Origin: Candidatus Colicola caccequi
GTDB taxonomy: Bacteria; Bacteroidota; Bacteroidia; Bacteroidales; Paludibacteraceae
DNA length: 35,827 bases
Direction of reading: 5' to 3'
Assembly: GCA_018065205.1 (NCBI GenBank)
Contig: JAGHTR010000066.1
Location: 1 to 35,827, forward strand
Shown here: positions 16,728 to 23,507 of the stretch, piece by piece
Numbering within the stretch: position 1 is the stretch's first letter
Layout of the letters: every line of letters starts with the position of its first letter
Notes under the pieces: model-generated
The model's database searches: none
Seen by the model: only the letters and a program-made list of their open reading frames with translations
What the model was told of the DNA's origin: nothing
Position numbers and translations under genes: made by a program

Positions 16728-17075
16728 TTATTCTGCTTGATTAGCAGCTTCTTCGCTAAAATCAGCAGCGGGAGCAGTGGGTTGTGGCAGTGCTTCAGCA
16801 GCGCGCTCAACTTGCTCAGTAATAGCGCTATCTTCAGCTGTCATTTCGCGTTGACCTTGTTTAATTCCAACGGCTAAGATGCTTAAGAAAACGATGATGC
16901 CGGCTAAGGTCCAACTTGCTTTCTCAAGGAAGTCGGTTGTCTTAGGTGCACCCATTACTTGGTTACCACTGGCAAAACCTGCAGCCAAACCTCCGCCCTT
17001 GCTGTTCTGAACCAGAACCAAGAGGATAAGCAGAATAGCTGCGATTACAATAAAAACAGTAAATAGAGTGTACAT
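16728..17075 (-). CDS. secG: Preprotein translocase subunit SecG
   Basis: SecG is the small inner-membrane partner of SecYE that speeds SecA-driven export. The 115-residue protein has two membrane helices: about 2-22 (YTLFTVFIVIAAILLILLVLVQ) and about 52-72 (LEKASWTLAGIIVFLSILAVG). Between them is the family signature QNSKGGGLAAGFASGNQVMGAPKTTDFLEK. The tail is acidic and Ala/Pro-rich, typical of Bacteroidota SecG and longer than in E. coli. Its TAA abuts the stop of aroA-GT, so the two stop codons are adjacent. It has its own promoter at 17114-17145, though it may also be read from lptE. Confidence 0.93.
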   Translation of the reverse strand: MYTLFTVFIVIAAILLILLVLVQNSKGGGLAAGFASGNQVMGAPKTTDFLEKASWTLAGIIVFLSILAVGIKQGQREMTAEDSAITEQVERAAEALPQPTAPAADFSEEAANQAE

Positions 17076-17113
17076 AGTTGTATGTTTTAATAGTTATTTT
17101 CCAAATTAGCGTG

Positions 17114-17145
17114 CAAAATTACATAAAAAATTCGATATATGCAAA
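17114..17145 (-). promoter_or_regulatory. Promoter of secG
   Basis: On the minus strand TTTG (17142-17145) and TAATTTTG (17114-17121) are 20 bases apart. The start would be near 17107, about 32 bases before the secG ATG. It lies in the 75-base gap after lptE, so secG can be expressed apart from the operon. Confidence 0.72.
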
Positions 17146-17150
17146 TTTTT

Positions 17151-17654
17151 TTACCATTTTGCTACGGTATCGTTGTAAATATTCTCTGCAATTTCTGTAA
17201 TCATGGTTGCGCAGAGTTCGTCTTGTACGTCGGTCAGCAATTTATTGGCATCAAATGTTTGGAAAGCCGTATAGGTCTTTTCAAAACTTTCTTCAGGGGT
17301 CTTATTGTTGGTAAAACGAACGCGCACAGTAATGGTAAGTTTGGTCTCGCTGGCATAACTATCTGCAGCAATTGCCATTTGTGCAATATCGTAACCGGTA
17401 ATCTCTCCTTCTAGTTCCAAGTCACCATTTTTGCGCAATATCTCTAATCGTGTTTGACGAGCAAATAGGTCCCGGATTCCTTCGCTTAGATCATTACTTA
17501 GCGGAGGGTAAACCAACGCTGCCATATTGGGGAAATCGGCAATTGATATGCTATGAGTCGTGGAATAATCAATGCTGGCGCCATTGAATTTATAACTAAT
17601 GGCGCATCCGGGCATTAGGAGCAGTAAAACTATGAATGATAGTGATTTTTTCAT
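17151..17654 (-). CDS. lptE: LptE-family LPS-assembly lipoprotein
   Basis: LptE plugs the LptD barrel and helps insert lipopolysaccharide in the outer membrane. The protein has 167 residues. The N-terminus MKKSLSFIVLLLLMPGCAISYKFNG is a lipoprotein signal, with lipobox MPGC giving Cys17. The family pattern follows: CAISYKFNGASIDYSTTHSISIADFPNMAALVYPPLSNDLSEGIRD shows the conserved YSFTG-like start and the strand with FxN. ELEGEITGYDIA and LTITVRVRFTNNK complete the alternating beta-strands. It begins 14 bases after the sigma-54 activator stop and is probably co-transcribed with it. The order activator, lptE, secG is one I recall from other Bacteroidota. Confidence 0.9.
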   Translation of the reverse strand: MKKSLSFIVLLLLMPGCAISYKFNGASIDYSTTHSISIADFPNMAALVYPPLSNDLSEGIRDLFARQTRLEILRKNGDLELEGEITGYDIAQMAIAADSYASETKLTITVRVRFTNNKTPEESFEKTYTAFQTFDANKLLTDVQDELCATMITEIAENIYNDTVAKW

Positions 17655-17668
17655 TTCTACGTGGTGTA

Positions 17669-18829
17669 CTAAATCCCGTATTCTTTTATCTTACGGTATA
17701 ACGTTCTCTCTGACATACCTAACATCTTAGCCGCTTCGCGCCGATTACCCTGACTTTTTTCTAAAGCTCGAAGAGTTTGTTCCTTAGCTACTTCATCAAT
17801 GCTACTTACCTCTTCTGCATATTCCTCAGCCTCTTCCGCATCATCATAATGGTGAATGGGGGTATCTACTAAGGGTGTGCGAGGTTCTGCAGAATTACGC
17901 ATTAAATCTTGAATCTGCTGCCGCATATCGCTCATATCCCGTTTCATATCAAAAAGTATTTTGTACAGGATATCTCGCTCATTCATGAAGTTGCCTTCTT
18001 GTGTGGTTGTTTTGCCTAACACAATGGCATGTGTACCTTCGTTAACGGGCAAATACTTGCGTAGCGTATCAGCGGTAATGTCATGATTCTTTTCAATAAC
18101 ACTGATTTGCTCTGCAACGTTCTTTAGTTGACGTACATTGCCGTTCCAATAATAACTCTTGAGCAATTCTGTAGCCTCATCGTTTAGTCTAACTGCAGGC
18201 ATCCGATACTTGTCGCTACAATCTAAAGCGAACTTATGGAATAGCATTGGAATATCTTCTTTGCGTTCACGAAGAGCCGGTACTTTAATCTCCACGGTGT
18301 TTAGACGATAATAGAGGTCTTCCCGGAACTTGCCTTCGCGTATAGCCTGCTGCATGTCTATGTTAGTGGCCGCCACTACTCGTACGTTTGTTTTTTGTAC
18401 TGTACTGGATCCCATCCGAATAAATTCACCGGTTTCTAAAACACGCAACAGACGCACTTGAGTGGCTAAGGGTAACTCGCCCACTTCATCTAAGAATAAT
18501 GTTCCACCATTAGCTATTTCAAAATAACCTTTACGATCGGCTTTTGCATCGGTGAAGGCTCCTCTTTCATGACCGAATAATTCGCTGTCAATTGTTCCCT
18601 CAGGGATTGCTCCGCAGTTGATGGCAAAATACGGACCGTGCTTCCGTGCGCTATACGCATGAATAATTTGTGGGAAGAACTCTTTGCCGGATCCTGATTC
18701 GCCGGTTACCAATACACTCAAATCAGTCAAAGCGACTTGCACAGCCACTTCAATTGCGCGATTTAAGCGGTCGTTTTGACCAATGATGCCAAATCGCTGT
18801 TTGATGTTTTGTAACTCTTGAGATGTCAT
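17669..18829 (-). CDS. Sigma-54-dependent transcriptional activator without receiver domain
   Basis: This AAA+ enhancer-binding protein remodels sigma-54 RNA polymerase using ATP. The 386-residue form starts directly in the ATPase: MTSQELQNIKQRFGIIGQND. Marks are Walker A GESGSGKE (43-50), the sigma-54 loop GAFTDA (90-95), Walker B LFLDEVGEL (111-119) and the sensor region RLLRVLETGEFIRMGSS. A linker of about 80 residues rich in Asp/Glu follows, then a Fis-type helix-turn-helix (NRREAAKMLGMSERTLYRKIKEYG). There is no N-terminal receiver, PAS or GAF domain. I chose ATG 18827-18829 by the family start; the longer frame reads into tmRNA. The start is two bases after the mature 3' end of tmRNA. 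Confidence 0.92.
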   Translation of the reverse strand: MTSQELQNIKQRFGIIGQNDRLNRAIEVAVQVALTDLSVLVTGESGSGKEFFPQIIHAYSARKHGPYFAINCGAIPEGTIDSELFGHERGAFTDAKADRKGYFEIANGGTLFLDEVGELPLATQVRLLRVLETGEFIRMGSSTVQKTNVRVVAATNIDMQQAIREGKFREDLYYRLNTVEIKVPALRERKEDIPMLFHKFALDCSDKYRMPAVRLNDEATELLKSYYWNGNVRQLKNVAEQISVIEKNHDITADTLRKYLPVNEGTHAIVLGKTTTQEGNFMNERDILYKILFDMKRDMSDMRQQIQDLMRNSAEPRTPLVDTPIHHYDDAEEAEEYAEEVSSIDEVAKEQTLRALEKSQGNRREAAKMLGMSERTLYRKIKEYGI

Positions 18830-18831
18830 AG

Positions 18832-19221
18832 TGGAGATAGTGGGAGTCGAACCCACGTCCAAACAAGGAATCAATACGCTTTCTACATGCTTATCTTGGC
18901 CTGCATTTTCGTGCTTTAACAAGACCCAAGCCACCAATTAAAGCCTTATCTGCTAATGTCTCATTGACGCACCGCAGCTTACGTCAACCATCTTCGCAAT
19001 TTCTGCACCGCTATATCCATTCAGCCGCGAAGCCGGGCTTGGAGCGATGTCTCGTCTCCCAACCTTGTCGGGAGAAAAAAGTAATCTTACTATACTTCAG
19101 ATTAAGCAGCGAGAGCTACATTGTTGTTGCCAGTTAAACTGTTGGACCCTAAGTACGAGCGGTGTCCATGCTCGGCATGCTTACATACCTATTCTGCCTG
19201 CTGTCAAAACCAATTATCCCC
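18832..19221 (-). ncRNA. ssrA: tmRNA
   Basis: The minus strand begins GGGGATAATTGG and ends with the tRNA-like T-arm GTGGGTTCGACTCCCAC and TATCTCC plus discriminator A. GGGGATA pairs with TATCTCC over seven bases (one G-U). CCA is not encoded. The tag reading frame starts with the resume codon GGC at 19131 and ends with TAA at 19102. It gives GNNNVALAA, matching the ALAA-ending tags of Bacteroidota. The total is 390 nucleotides. It rescues stalled ribosomes and marks unfinished proteins for proteolysis. A 7-bp inverted repeat TAGACCT/AGGTCTA lies just upstream (19227-19244), perhaps a leader hairpin removed by RNase P. No convincing separate promoter is visible between it and the tRNA-Arg terminator. 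Confidence 0.95.
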
Positions 19222-19253
19222 AAATGTAGACCTCGCTAGGTCTAATAAGGTGC

Positions 19254-19291
19254 AAAAGAGCATTTGTGAGTAAACTCGCAGATGCTCTTTT
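19254..19291. terminator. Long hairpin between tRNA-Arg and tmRNA
   Basis: A 17-bp stem (19254-19270 with 19275-19291, two G-U pairs) closes on TAAA. The minus strand ends in TTTTGC and the plus strand in TTTTTT. It most likely ends the tRNA-Arg transcript on the minus strand. Any plus-strand role is unclear because there is no plus-strand gene just upstream. Confidence 0.65.
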
Positions 19292-19302
19292 TTCGTTTTT
19301 TG

Positions 19303-19376
19303 TGATCCATGCAGGATTCAAACCTGCAACCCCCACATCCGTAGTGTGGTACTCTATTCAGTTGAGCTAATGGACC
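19303..19376 (-). tRNA. tRNA-Arg (ACG anticodon)
   Basis: The acceptor GGTCCAT pairs with ATGGATC, with discriminator A. The D-arm begins TAGCTCAACTGA. The anticodon stem CCACA/TGTGG encloses CTACGGA, so the anticodon is ACG, read as ICG. The T-arm is TGCAG-GTTTGAAT-CCTGCA. CCA is not encoded. A promoter lies upstream at 19408-19439, and a hairpin terminator follows. Confidence 0.95.
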
Positions 19377-19407
19377 TCTATTTTGAGTTTTTTCCCAAAA
19401 GCGACTG

Positions 19408-19439
19408 CAAAAGTACAGTTTTTTTTTGATATGAGCAAA
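19408..19439 (-). promoter_or_regulatory. Promoter of tRNA-Arg
   Basis: On the minus strand TTTG (19436-19439) and TACTTTTG (19408-19415) are 20 bases apart. Transcription would start near 19401, about 25 bases before the mature tRNA. Confidence 0.72.
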
Positions 19440-19455
19440 TTTATTTGCATTTTTT

Positions 19456-19486
19456 TTTGTTTTTTGCCATTTTTTTTGTAATTTTG
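19456..19486 (+). promoter_or_regulatory. Promoter of the VWA lipoprotein gene
   Basis: TTTG (19456-19459) and TAATTTTG (19479-19486) are 19 bases apart. The start would be near 19493, so the leader before the ATG at 19506 is only about 13 bases. It is back to back with the tRNA-Arg promoter. Confidence 0.7.
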
Positions 19487-19505
19487 CAGCCAAATTTAAT
19501 AATTT

Positions 19506-20681
19506 ATGCGAAAAATATCTGTTTTGAGTCTAATTTTACCATTGGTTGTTTTGCCATCTTGTAAAATTCATGAGTCATTCTCCCGTGCCGATTTAATAGG
19601 TTTTAGTGCAGATGTTCAGCCTAGTTACCATGTGGAGGAAGGTCCGTTCAAGAATTTAGAGCCGCAAAGTGCGCCGTATGACTTGTTGGCGAATGAAGAA
19701 GGATTTGGTGAGTTGTTGGAAGATGTCCGTACCGGTGATAATACGACGTTGTACTATGCTACAGATGTGGCAATTGATCGTATCAAGTATGTCCGTACTA
19801 AGGTGGCGAAACGTGACCCGGAGACCTTATACTACATATTTGTTATATCTGATGGTTTGGATAATGCGTCTGTTAGTGTGTCGCATAACCATCGTCAGAC
19901 CACTTTTATTTCTCGTCCTGAGCAGTATAGAAAACGTATTGCACGTCGATTGAAGAATGTGATGGGCGTAGGCAAGGATTGGAATATGTTGACCGTTTAC
20001 CCGATGGTACTTCGTGGTGATGATTTAGAGCGTGTGCGTAAGGACAATAAAATGTCGGAGCAGGATTTTGATGCATATCTAAGTGAGCAGTTTGATTGCC
20101 TGCGTTATAGTTCGGATGGTGAAGCACCTAAAGTAAATATAAGCACGGACTTTGATGATATTTACACGGAATTGGAGGATGATTTCCGTCACTCTAAGTA
20201 TGAATTCCGTGTATCTAAGGACTTTGTAGGCAAGTTGATCCGTATGACATTAACCTCTTCTAATGGCGATGAAGCTAAGATTGAAGGTGTGCTTAAACGT
20301 TGTGGTGTTAATAAGTATAAGTTGGATAATCTGACGTTGACTAACCTTACTTCTCGCTTTACGGATACGCGCTATTGCAACAAAAAAGGTACCTATCTAA
20401 AGTCTATAGAGACGGATAGCAAGATGAGTAACGTTTATTTCCGCTTACGAGACTTGCGTTTGCCCTCGTCAAAGGCCTTTTTTAATCCGGTTGATGCTGT
20501 TCAATCTTATCAAAATGGACGAGTTTGGCAGACCAATACCGAGTACACCAGAAACGCTACAATACACCCCAATACCTACTGCATCTTTTTGTTAGACGCA
20601 AGTACGTCCATGGGCAAAGATCTGGAGGCGGCCAAGGAGCATATTAAGCGAGTGGTAAGTATGATTAATGCGCCATTCTAA
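19506..20681 (+). CDS. VWA-domain lipoprotein with circularly permuted motif order
   Basis: The protein has 391 residues. MRKISVLSLILPLVVLPSC is a lipoprotein signal (Cys19). Directly after it, RADLIGFSADVQ (27-38) looks like VWA strand 2. GDNTTLYYATDVAIDRI (77-93) carries the MIDAS Thr, and LYYIFVISDGLDN (108-120) carries the DG motif. LTVYPMVLRGDDL (162-174) fits the next strand. A different segment follows at about 230-340, and the protein ends with NTYCIFLLDASTSMGKD (356-372) plus one helix. The DxSxS motif that normally opens a VWA domain is therefore at the C-terminus. The domain probably binds a metal and a protein partner. There is no sign of a frameshift into the next gene. The permutation is inference from motif order. 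Confidence 0.8.
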   Translation: MRKISVLSLILPLVVLPSCKIHESFSRADLIGFSADVQPSYHVEEGPFKNLEPQSAPYDLLANEEGFGELLEDVRTGDNTTLYYATDVAIDRIKYVRTKVAKRDPETLYYIFVISDGLDNASVSVSHNHRQTTFISRPEQYRKRIARRLKNVMGVGKDWNMLTVYPMVLRGDDLERVRKDNKMSEQDFDAYLSEQFDCLRYSSDGEAPKVNISTDFDDIYTELEDDFRHSKYEFRVSKDFVGKLIRMTLTSSNGDEAKIEGVLKRCGVNKYKLDNLTLTNLTSRFTDTRYCNKKGTYLKSIETDSKMSNVYFRLRDLRLPSSKAFFNPVDAVQSYQNGRVWQTNTEYTRNATIHPNTYCIFLLDASTSMGKDLEAAKEHIKRVVSMINAPF

Positions 20682-20687
20682 CGAACG

Positions 20688-21515
20688 ATGATTAAACGTT
20701 TGTGGTTTCGGATAATGTCCATGATATGGCATCGTCTGTCAGCGTGGAATACAGGGGGCGAAGGGATACATTCGCCTCGTCTGTTTTATTTGGTGCGGCA
20801 TATACTCTATGATACCAATCGCTTGTATGCATGGGAGGATATAGAGCGGCGCCGAGAGGCTATGTTGCGTGCCCCGAAATTGGTGCATATAGAGGATTAT
20901 GGCACCGGAATCAATCGCGAGGAATTAGTGTCACATATTGCTAAAAAAAGTGTGATGAGGGCCTCTGATGCTCAGCGATTAAGTAGGGTGCTTAATTATA
21001 TGAGTGGAACAGAGTATGTGCCAGAAAGGCGACGCCCGTTGCGTATTGTTGAGTTGGGAACCAGTTTGGGTCTTACTACGGCGTATTTGGCTTCGGTGAA
21101 TAGTGCAAATGAAGTAGTTACGTTTGAGGGGAGTGCCGAAGTAGGTATGATGGCGGAATTGAATTGGCAAAAATTAGGCCTGCAGCGGATTCGTTTGATA
21201 AGGGGGAATATAGATGAGACTTTGCCTAAGTATATCACTCAGCTGAGCAAACAAGGTGAGACGATAGACTTTGTGCTTATGGATGCCAATCACACCGGAG
21301 AGGCTACCTTGCGTTATTGGGATATGTTGCGACCGTTGCTGAATGGCGATAGTATGGTTGTATTAGATGATATACGCTATAGTAGGGATATGTACATGGC
21401 GTGGAAACAAATAGGACAGGATGACCGGGTGACATCTACTTTGGATTTGGGACAAATGGGTGTGGTGTTGGTTTATCCTCCGTTGATTAAGCGCCACTAC
21501 CGTTTACGTATGTAG
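20688..21515 (+). CDS. Class I SAM-dependent methyltransferase (O-methyltransferase-like)
   Basis: The protein has 275 residues. RIVELGTSLGLTTAYLA (about 114-130) is the glycine-rich SAM motif I, followed by VVTFEGSAEVGMMAELNW with an acidic residue at the end of strand 2. DFVLMDANHTGEATLRYWDML and MVVLDDIRYSRDMYMAWK resemble the metal-binding part of class I O-methyltransferases. The N-terminal about 100 residues are basic and rich in Trp/Arg and are not typical. The substrate is unknown. It begins six bases after the VWA gene and is probably co-transcribed with it. I see no membrane helix. The ATG at 20688 is the first in frame. Confidence 0.82.
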   Translation: MIKRLWFRIMSMIWHRLSAWNTGGEGIHSPRLFYLVRHILYDTNRLYAWEDIERRREAMLRAPKLVHIEDYGTGINREELVSHIAKKSVMRASDAQRLSRVLNYMSGTEYVPERRRPLRIVELGTSLGLTTAYLASVNSANEVVTFEGSAEVGMMAELNWQKLGLQRIRLIRGNIDETLPKYITQLSKQGETIDFVLMDANHTGEATLRYWDMLRPLLNGDSMVVLDDIRYSRDMYMAWKQIGQDDRVTSTLDLGQMGVVLVYPPLIKRHYRLRM

Positions 21516-21536
21516 AATCGTCCGGTGATGTATCGC

Positions 21537-21591
21537 TAATCACATACTAATCACATATTAATCACATATTAATCACATACTAATCACATAC
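21537..21591 (+). repeat. Five tandem 11-bp repeats, TAATCACATAY
   Basis: Five direct copies of TAATCACATA plus C or T (C, T, T, C, C) stand head to tail, followed by TAA. The period is 11 bp, close to one turn of the helix. The array fills the middle of the 111-base gap between the methyltransferase and the cobalamin adenosyltransferase. It is not a CRISPR because there are no spacers. Confidence 0.95.
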
Positions 21592-21615
21592 TAAGAACCT
21601 TGTGTGGATAAACTG

Positions 21616-21622
21616 AAAGGAG
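21616..21622 (+). promoter_or_regulatory. Strong Shine-Dalgarno site of the adenosyltransferase
   Basis: AAAGGAG stands seven bases before the ATG at 21630 and four before the ATG at 21627. Such a site is uncommon in Bacteroidota, where initiation usually does not rely on it. Its spacing favours the 21630 start. Confidence 0.6.
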
Positions 21623-21629
21623 TGCGATG

Positions 21630-22169
21630 ATGATTTATACTAAAACAGGAGATAAAGGCTATACCAGTTTGGCGAATGGCAAGCGTGTTTCTAAGTGTAC
21701 GGGCCTATTGGAGGCTTATGGTACGGCGGACGAACTAAATGCCCAAATGGGAATGTTGCGCTGCAAGGTGCAAGCTTTGCACATGGATGCGTTGGATGCT
21801 GATTTAGAGTGGATGCAGAATAAATTATTCAATTTAGGTGCTTCGTTAGCTTGCGCTCCCGGAGAATGGATTACGGAGAAGGATGTGTTGCATATTGAAT
21901 CGTTAATCGATCAAATGGAGGCCGAATTGCCATGTTTGAAAGGGTTTATTTTGCCTGCCGGAAACGAAGCCATGTGTCAAGCACATATATGTCGTACGGT
22001 GGCGAGAAGGTTGGAACGATATATGCTCAAAGTTCGTCAAAAAAAGAATGAAAGTGGCGTTTGGAAGCAAGAGTGCATTTTTGTGAATAGATTAAGCGAT
22101 TTTTTGTTTGTAGTCGCCAAAAAAATCGCAAAAAATGAGGGTTTTGAGATGTTTTTTTGGAAAAAGTGA
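21630..22169 (+). CDS. PduO-type cob(I)alamin adenosyltransferase
   Basis: The enzyme moves the adenosyl group of ATP to cob(I)alamin, giving adenosylcobalamin, the cofactor of mutases and dehydratases. The 179-residue protein has the family start MIYTKTGDKGYTSLANGKRVSKCTGLLEAYGTADELNAQMG, with the ATP-binding TKTGD and GTADELN. Later it has the helix with FILPAGNEAMCQAHICRTVARRLER and the closing VNRLSDFLFVVAKKIAKNEG. All are typical of the trimeric PduO fold. The first of two adjacent ATGs (21627) would add one Met. It has a strong Shine-Dalgarno site and lies 35 bases after the 11-bp repeat array. No other cobalamin gene lies in the window and no cobalamin riboswitch was seen before it. 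Confidence 0.93.
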   Translation: MIYTKTGDKGYTSLANGKRVSKCTGLLEAYGTADELNAQMGMLRCKVQALHMDALDADLEWMQNKLFNLGASLACAPGEWITEKDVLHIESLIDQMEAELPCLKGFILPAGNEAMCQAHICRTVARRLERYMLKVRQKKNESGVWKQECIFVNRLSDFLFVVAKKIAKNEGFEMFFWKK

Positions 22170-22176
22170 AAAAAAA

Positions 22177-22208
22177 TTTGCATGTTTAGATTATTTTTTG
22201 TACTTTTG
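22177..22208 (+). promoter_or_regulatory. Promoter of the porPKLMN operon
   Basis: TTTG (22177-22180) and TACTTTTG (22201-22208) are 20 bases apart. The start would be near 22215, about 38 bases before the DUF2795 ATG. No other consensus site was seen before the hairpin at 28461. Confidence 0.75.
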
Positions 22209-22252
22209 CACGCTAATTTCGATAAGAAGTACCTAAAATCTATATAAAAACT

Positions 22253-22474
22253 ATGTATTGGACACTTGAATTAGCATCGAAACTGGAAGATGCTCCTTGG
22301 CCTGCAACTAAGGAAGAATTGTTGGATTATGCCAACCGTACGGGGGCTCCTATGGAGGTTATTGAGAACTTGCAGGAGATTGAGGATGAGGATGAAGTTT
22401 ACGAGTGCATAGAGGATTTATGGCCGGATTATCCGACGGAGGACGATTTCTTCTTCAACGAAGAGGAATACTAA
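22253..22474 (+). CDS. DUF2795 protein
   Basis: This small acidic 73-residue protein follows the DUF2795 pattern I know from Bacteroidota: YWTLELASKLEDAPWPATKEEL, then DYANRTGAPMEVIENLQEI and the acidic end WPDYPTEDDFFFNEEEY. The function is unknown. No signal or membrane segment is visible, so it should be cytoplasmic. It is the first gene after the T9SS promoter and lies nine bases before porP, so the shared transcript may tie it to secretion. The highly conserved look and strong acidity suggest a binding partner. Confidence 0.9.
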   Translation: MYWTLELASKLEDAPWPATKEELLDYANRTGAPMEVIENLQEIEDEDEVYECIEDLWPDYPTEDDFFFNEEEY

Positions 22475-22483
22475 TATAGGAAA

Positions 22484-23467
22484 ATGAAACAGGCAAGATG
22501 GATTGCATTGATAATACTGTTGGTTGTTGTGGCTTCTACTCGGGCGCAAACGGATCCGCAGTTAGGTCAATACATGCACTTGCAACAGACGTATAATCCC
22601 GCAGCGGCGGGTGATGGCGACTTAATGCGCGTAGCGGGCATGCACCGCATGCAATTCACGGGCATAAGTAACTTTCCGATGACTACTTACTTTACGTTTT
22701 GTTCGCCATTCGTCATTAACAATACGAAACATGCTGCCGGAGTTCGGTTCTTAAACGATATGTACGGACTGTTCTCAAACCAGTCGTTCCACGTCCAATA
22801 TGCTTATCGCCATAAGATTGGTAACGGGTATTTGAGCGCTGGTGTTGATTTGGGATTTGTCAATATGAGTTTTAAGACCGACAGTATTAATCTTGCTCAA
22901 GTTGCTGCAGAAGTGGGTGAAGGTGGTTTTTTTAGTGAAAACGATCCTGCTATTCCTAAGGGAAGCGGCGAGAAGGGAAGCAATGGGATGACGTTTGATA
23001 TGGGCTTGGGCTTGTACTATAGCGCTCCTACTTGGTGGGCCGGCATCAGTTATAGTCACTTAACCAGACCTAAGGTGGAGTGGAGTGATTTGTCGGAGAT
23101 AACGTTAGTGGGCACGTTGTATATAGCAGGTGGATATAACTGGAAATTGAAATATGCTCCTCAATGGGTGTTAAAACCAAGCCTTATGGTGATGACTGAT
23201 TTTGTGAACTGGGATGTTAACCTCACCATGTTGGCAGAGTGGAAAGAACGAGTTAGGTTTGGATTGGGGTATCGAATTGCAGGTAGTGTGAATGTGTTGT
23301 TAGGGGTGGATATTGTTAGTGGATTGCAATTGGGATATACATTTGAATTGCCGGCAAATAAATTGATTCGTGCAACATATGGTTCTCACGAGATTTATTT
23401 GGCCTACGGATTTAATATATTGAAACCGAAACGAACCAATAAGTACAAGAGTGTTCGATACTTATAG
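22484..23467 (+). CDS. porP: PorP/SprF-family type IX secretion outer-membrane protein
   Basis: This 327-residue outer-membrane protein belongs to the T9SS PorP/SprF family, thought to anchor the machinery or its surface partners. Its signal peptide ends near ARAQ (residue 22). The family start follows: DPQLGQYMHLQQTYNPAAAGDGDLMRVAGMHRMQFTGISNFPMTTYFTF. The rest is a repeated pattern of beta-strands with aromatic girdles (YYSAPTWWAGISYSHL, FGLGYRIAGSVNVLLGVDI) and a closing YGFNILKPKR tail, as in a barrel of about 14 strands. It is followed 40 bases later by porK. The order porP-porK-porL-porM-porN is the classical one for the locus. Confidence 0.93.
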   Translation: MKQARWIALIILLVVVASTRAQTDPQLGQYMHLQQTYNPAAAGDGDLMRVAGMHRMQFTGISNFPMTTYFTFCSPFVINNTKHAAGVRFLNDMYGLFSNQSFHVQYAYRHKIGNGYLSAGVDLGFVNMSFKTDSINLAQVAAEVGEGGFFSENDPAIPKGSGEKGSNGMTFDMGLGLYYSAPTWWAGISYSHLTRPKVEWSDLSEITLVGTLYIAGGYNWKLKYAPQWVLKPSLMVMTDFVNWDVNLTMLAEWKERVRFGLGYRIAGSVNVLLGVDIVSGLQLGYTFELPANKLIRATYGSHEIYLAYGFNILKPKRTNKYKSVRYL

Positions 23468-23507
23468 GGACGTCAAAATAACGCAAACAAGACATAAATC
23501 AAACAAT

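Noticed and set aside
18829..18937. Longer start for the sigma-54 activator
   Set aside because: The extra 36 residues are translated from the tmRNA gene and do not resemble the family; MTSQELQNIKQRFGIIG is the expected start.
19221..19256. TACATTTG with an upstream TTTG as the tmRNA promoter
   Set aside because: The -7 box would overlap the first base of mature tmRNA and the spacer is 24 bases, so transcription would start inside the mature RNA.
20640..20700. A frameshift that truncates a second VWA domain
   Set aside because: The following frame begins a clear methyltransferase six bases later, and no VWA-like residues appear in other frames.
21537..21591. Possible CRISPR array
   Set aside because: The 11-bp units are directly adjacent with no spacers, and no cas genes are near.
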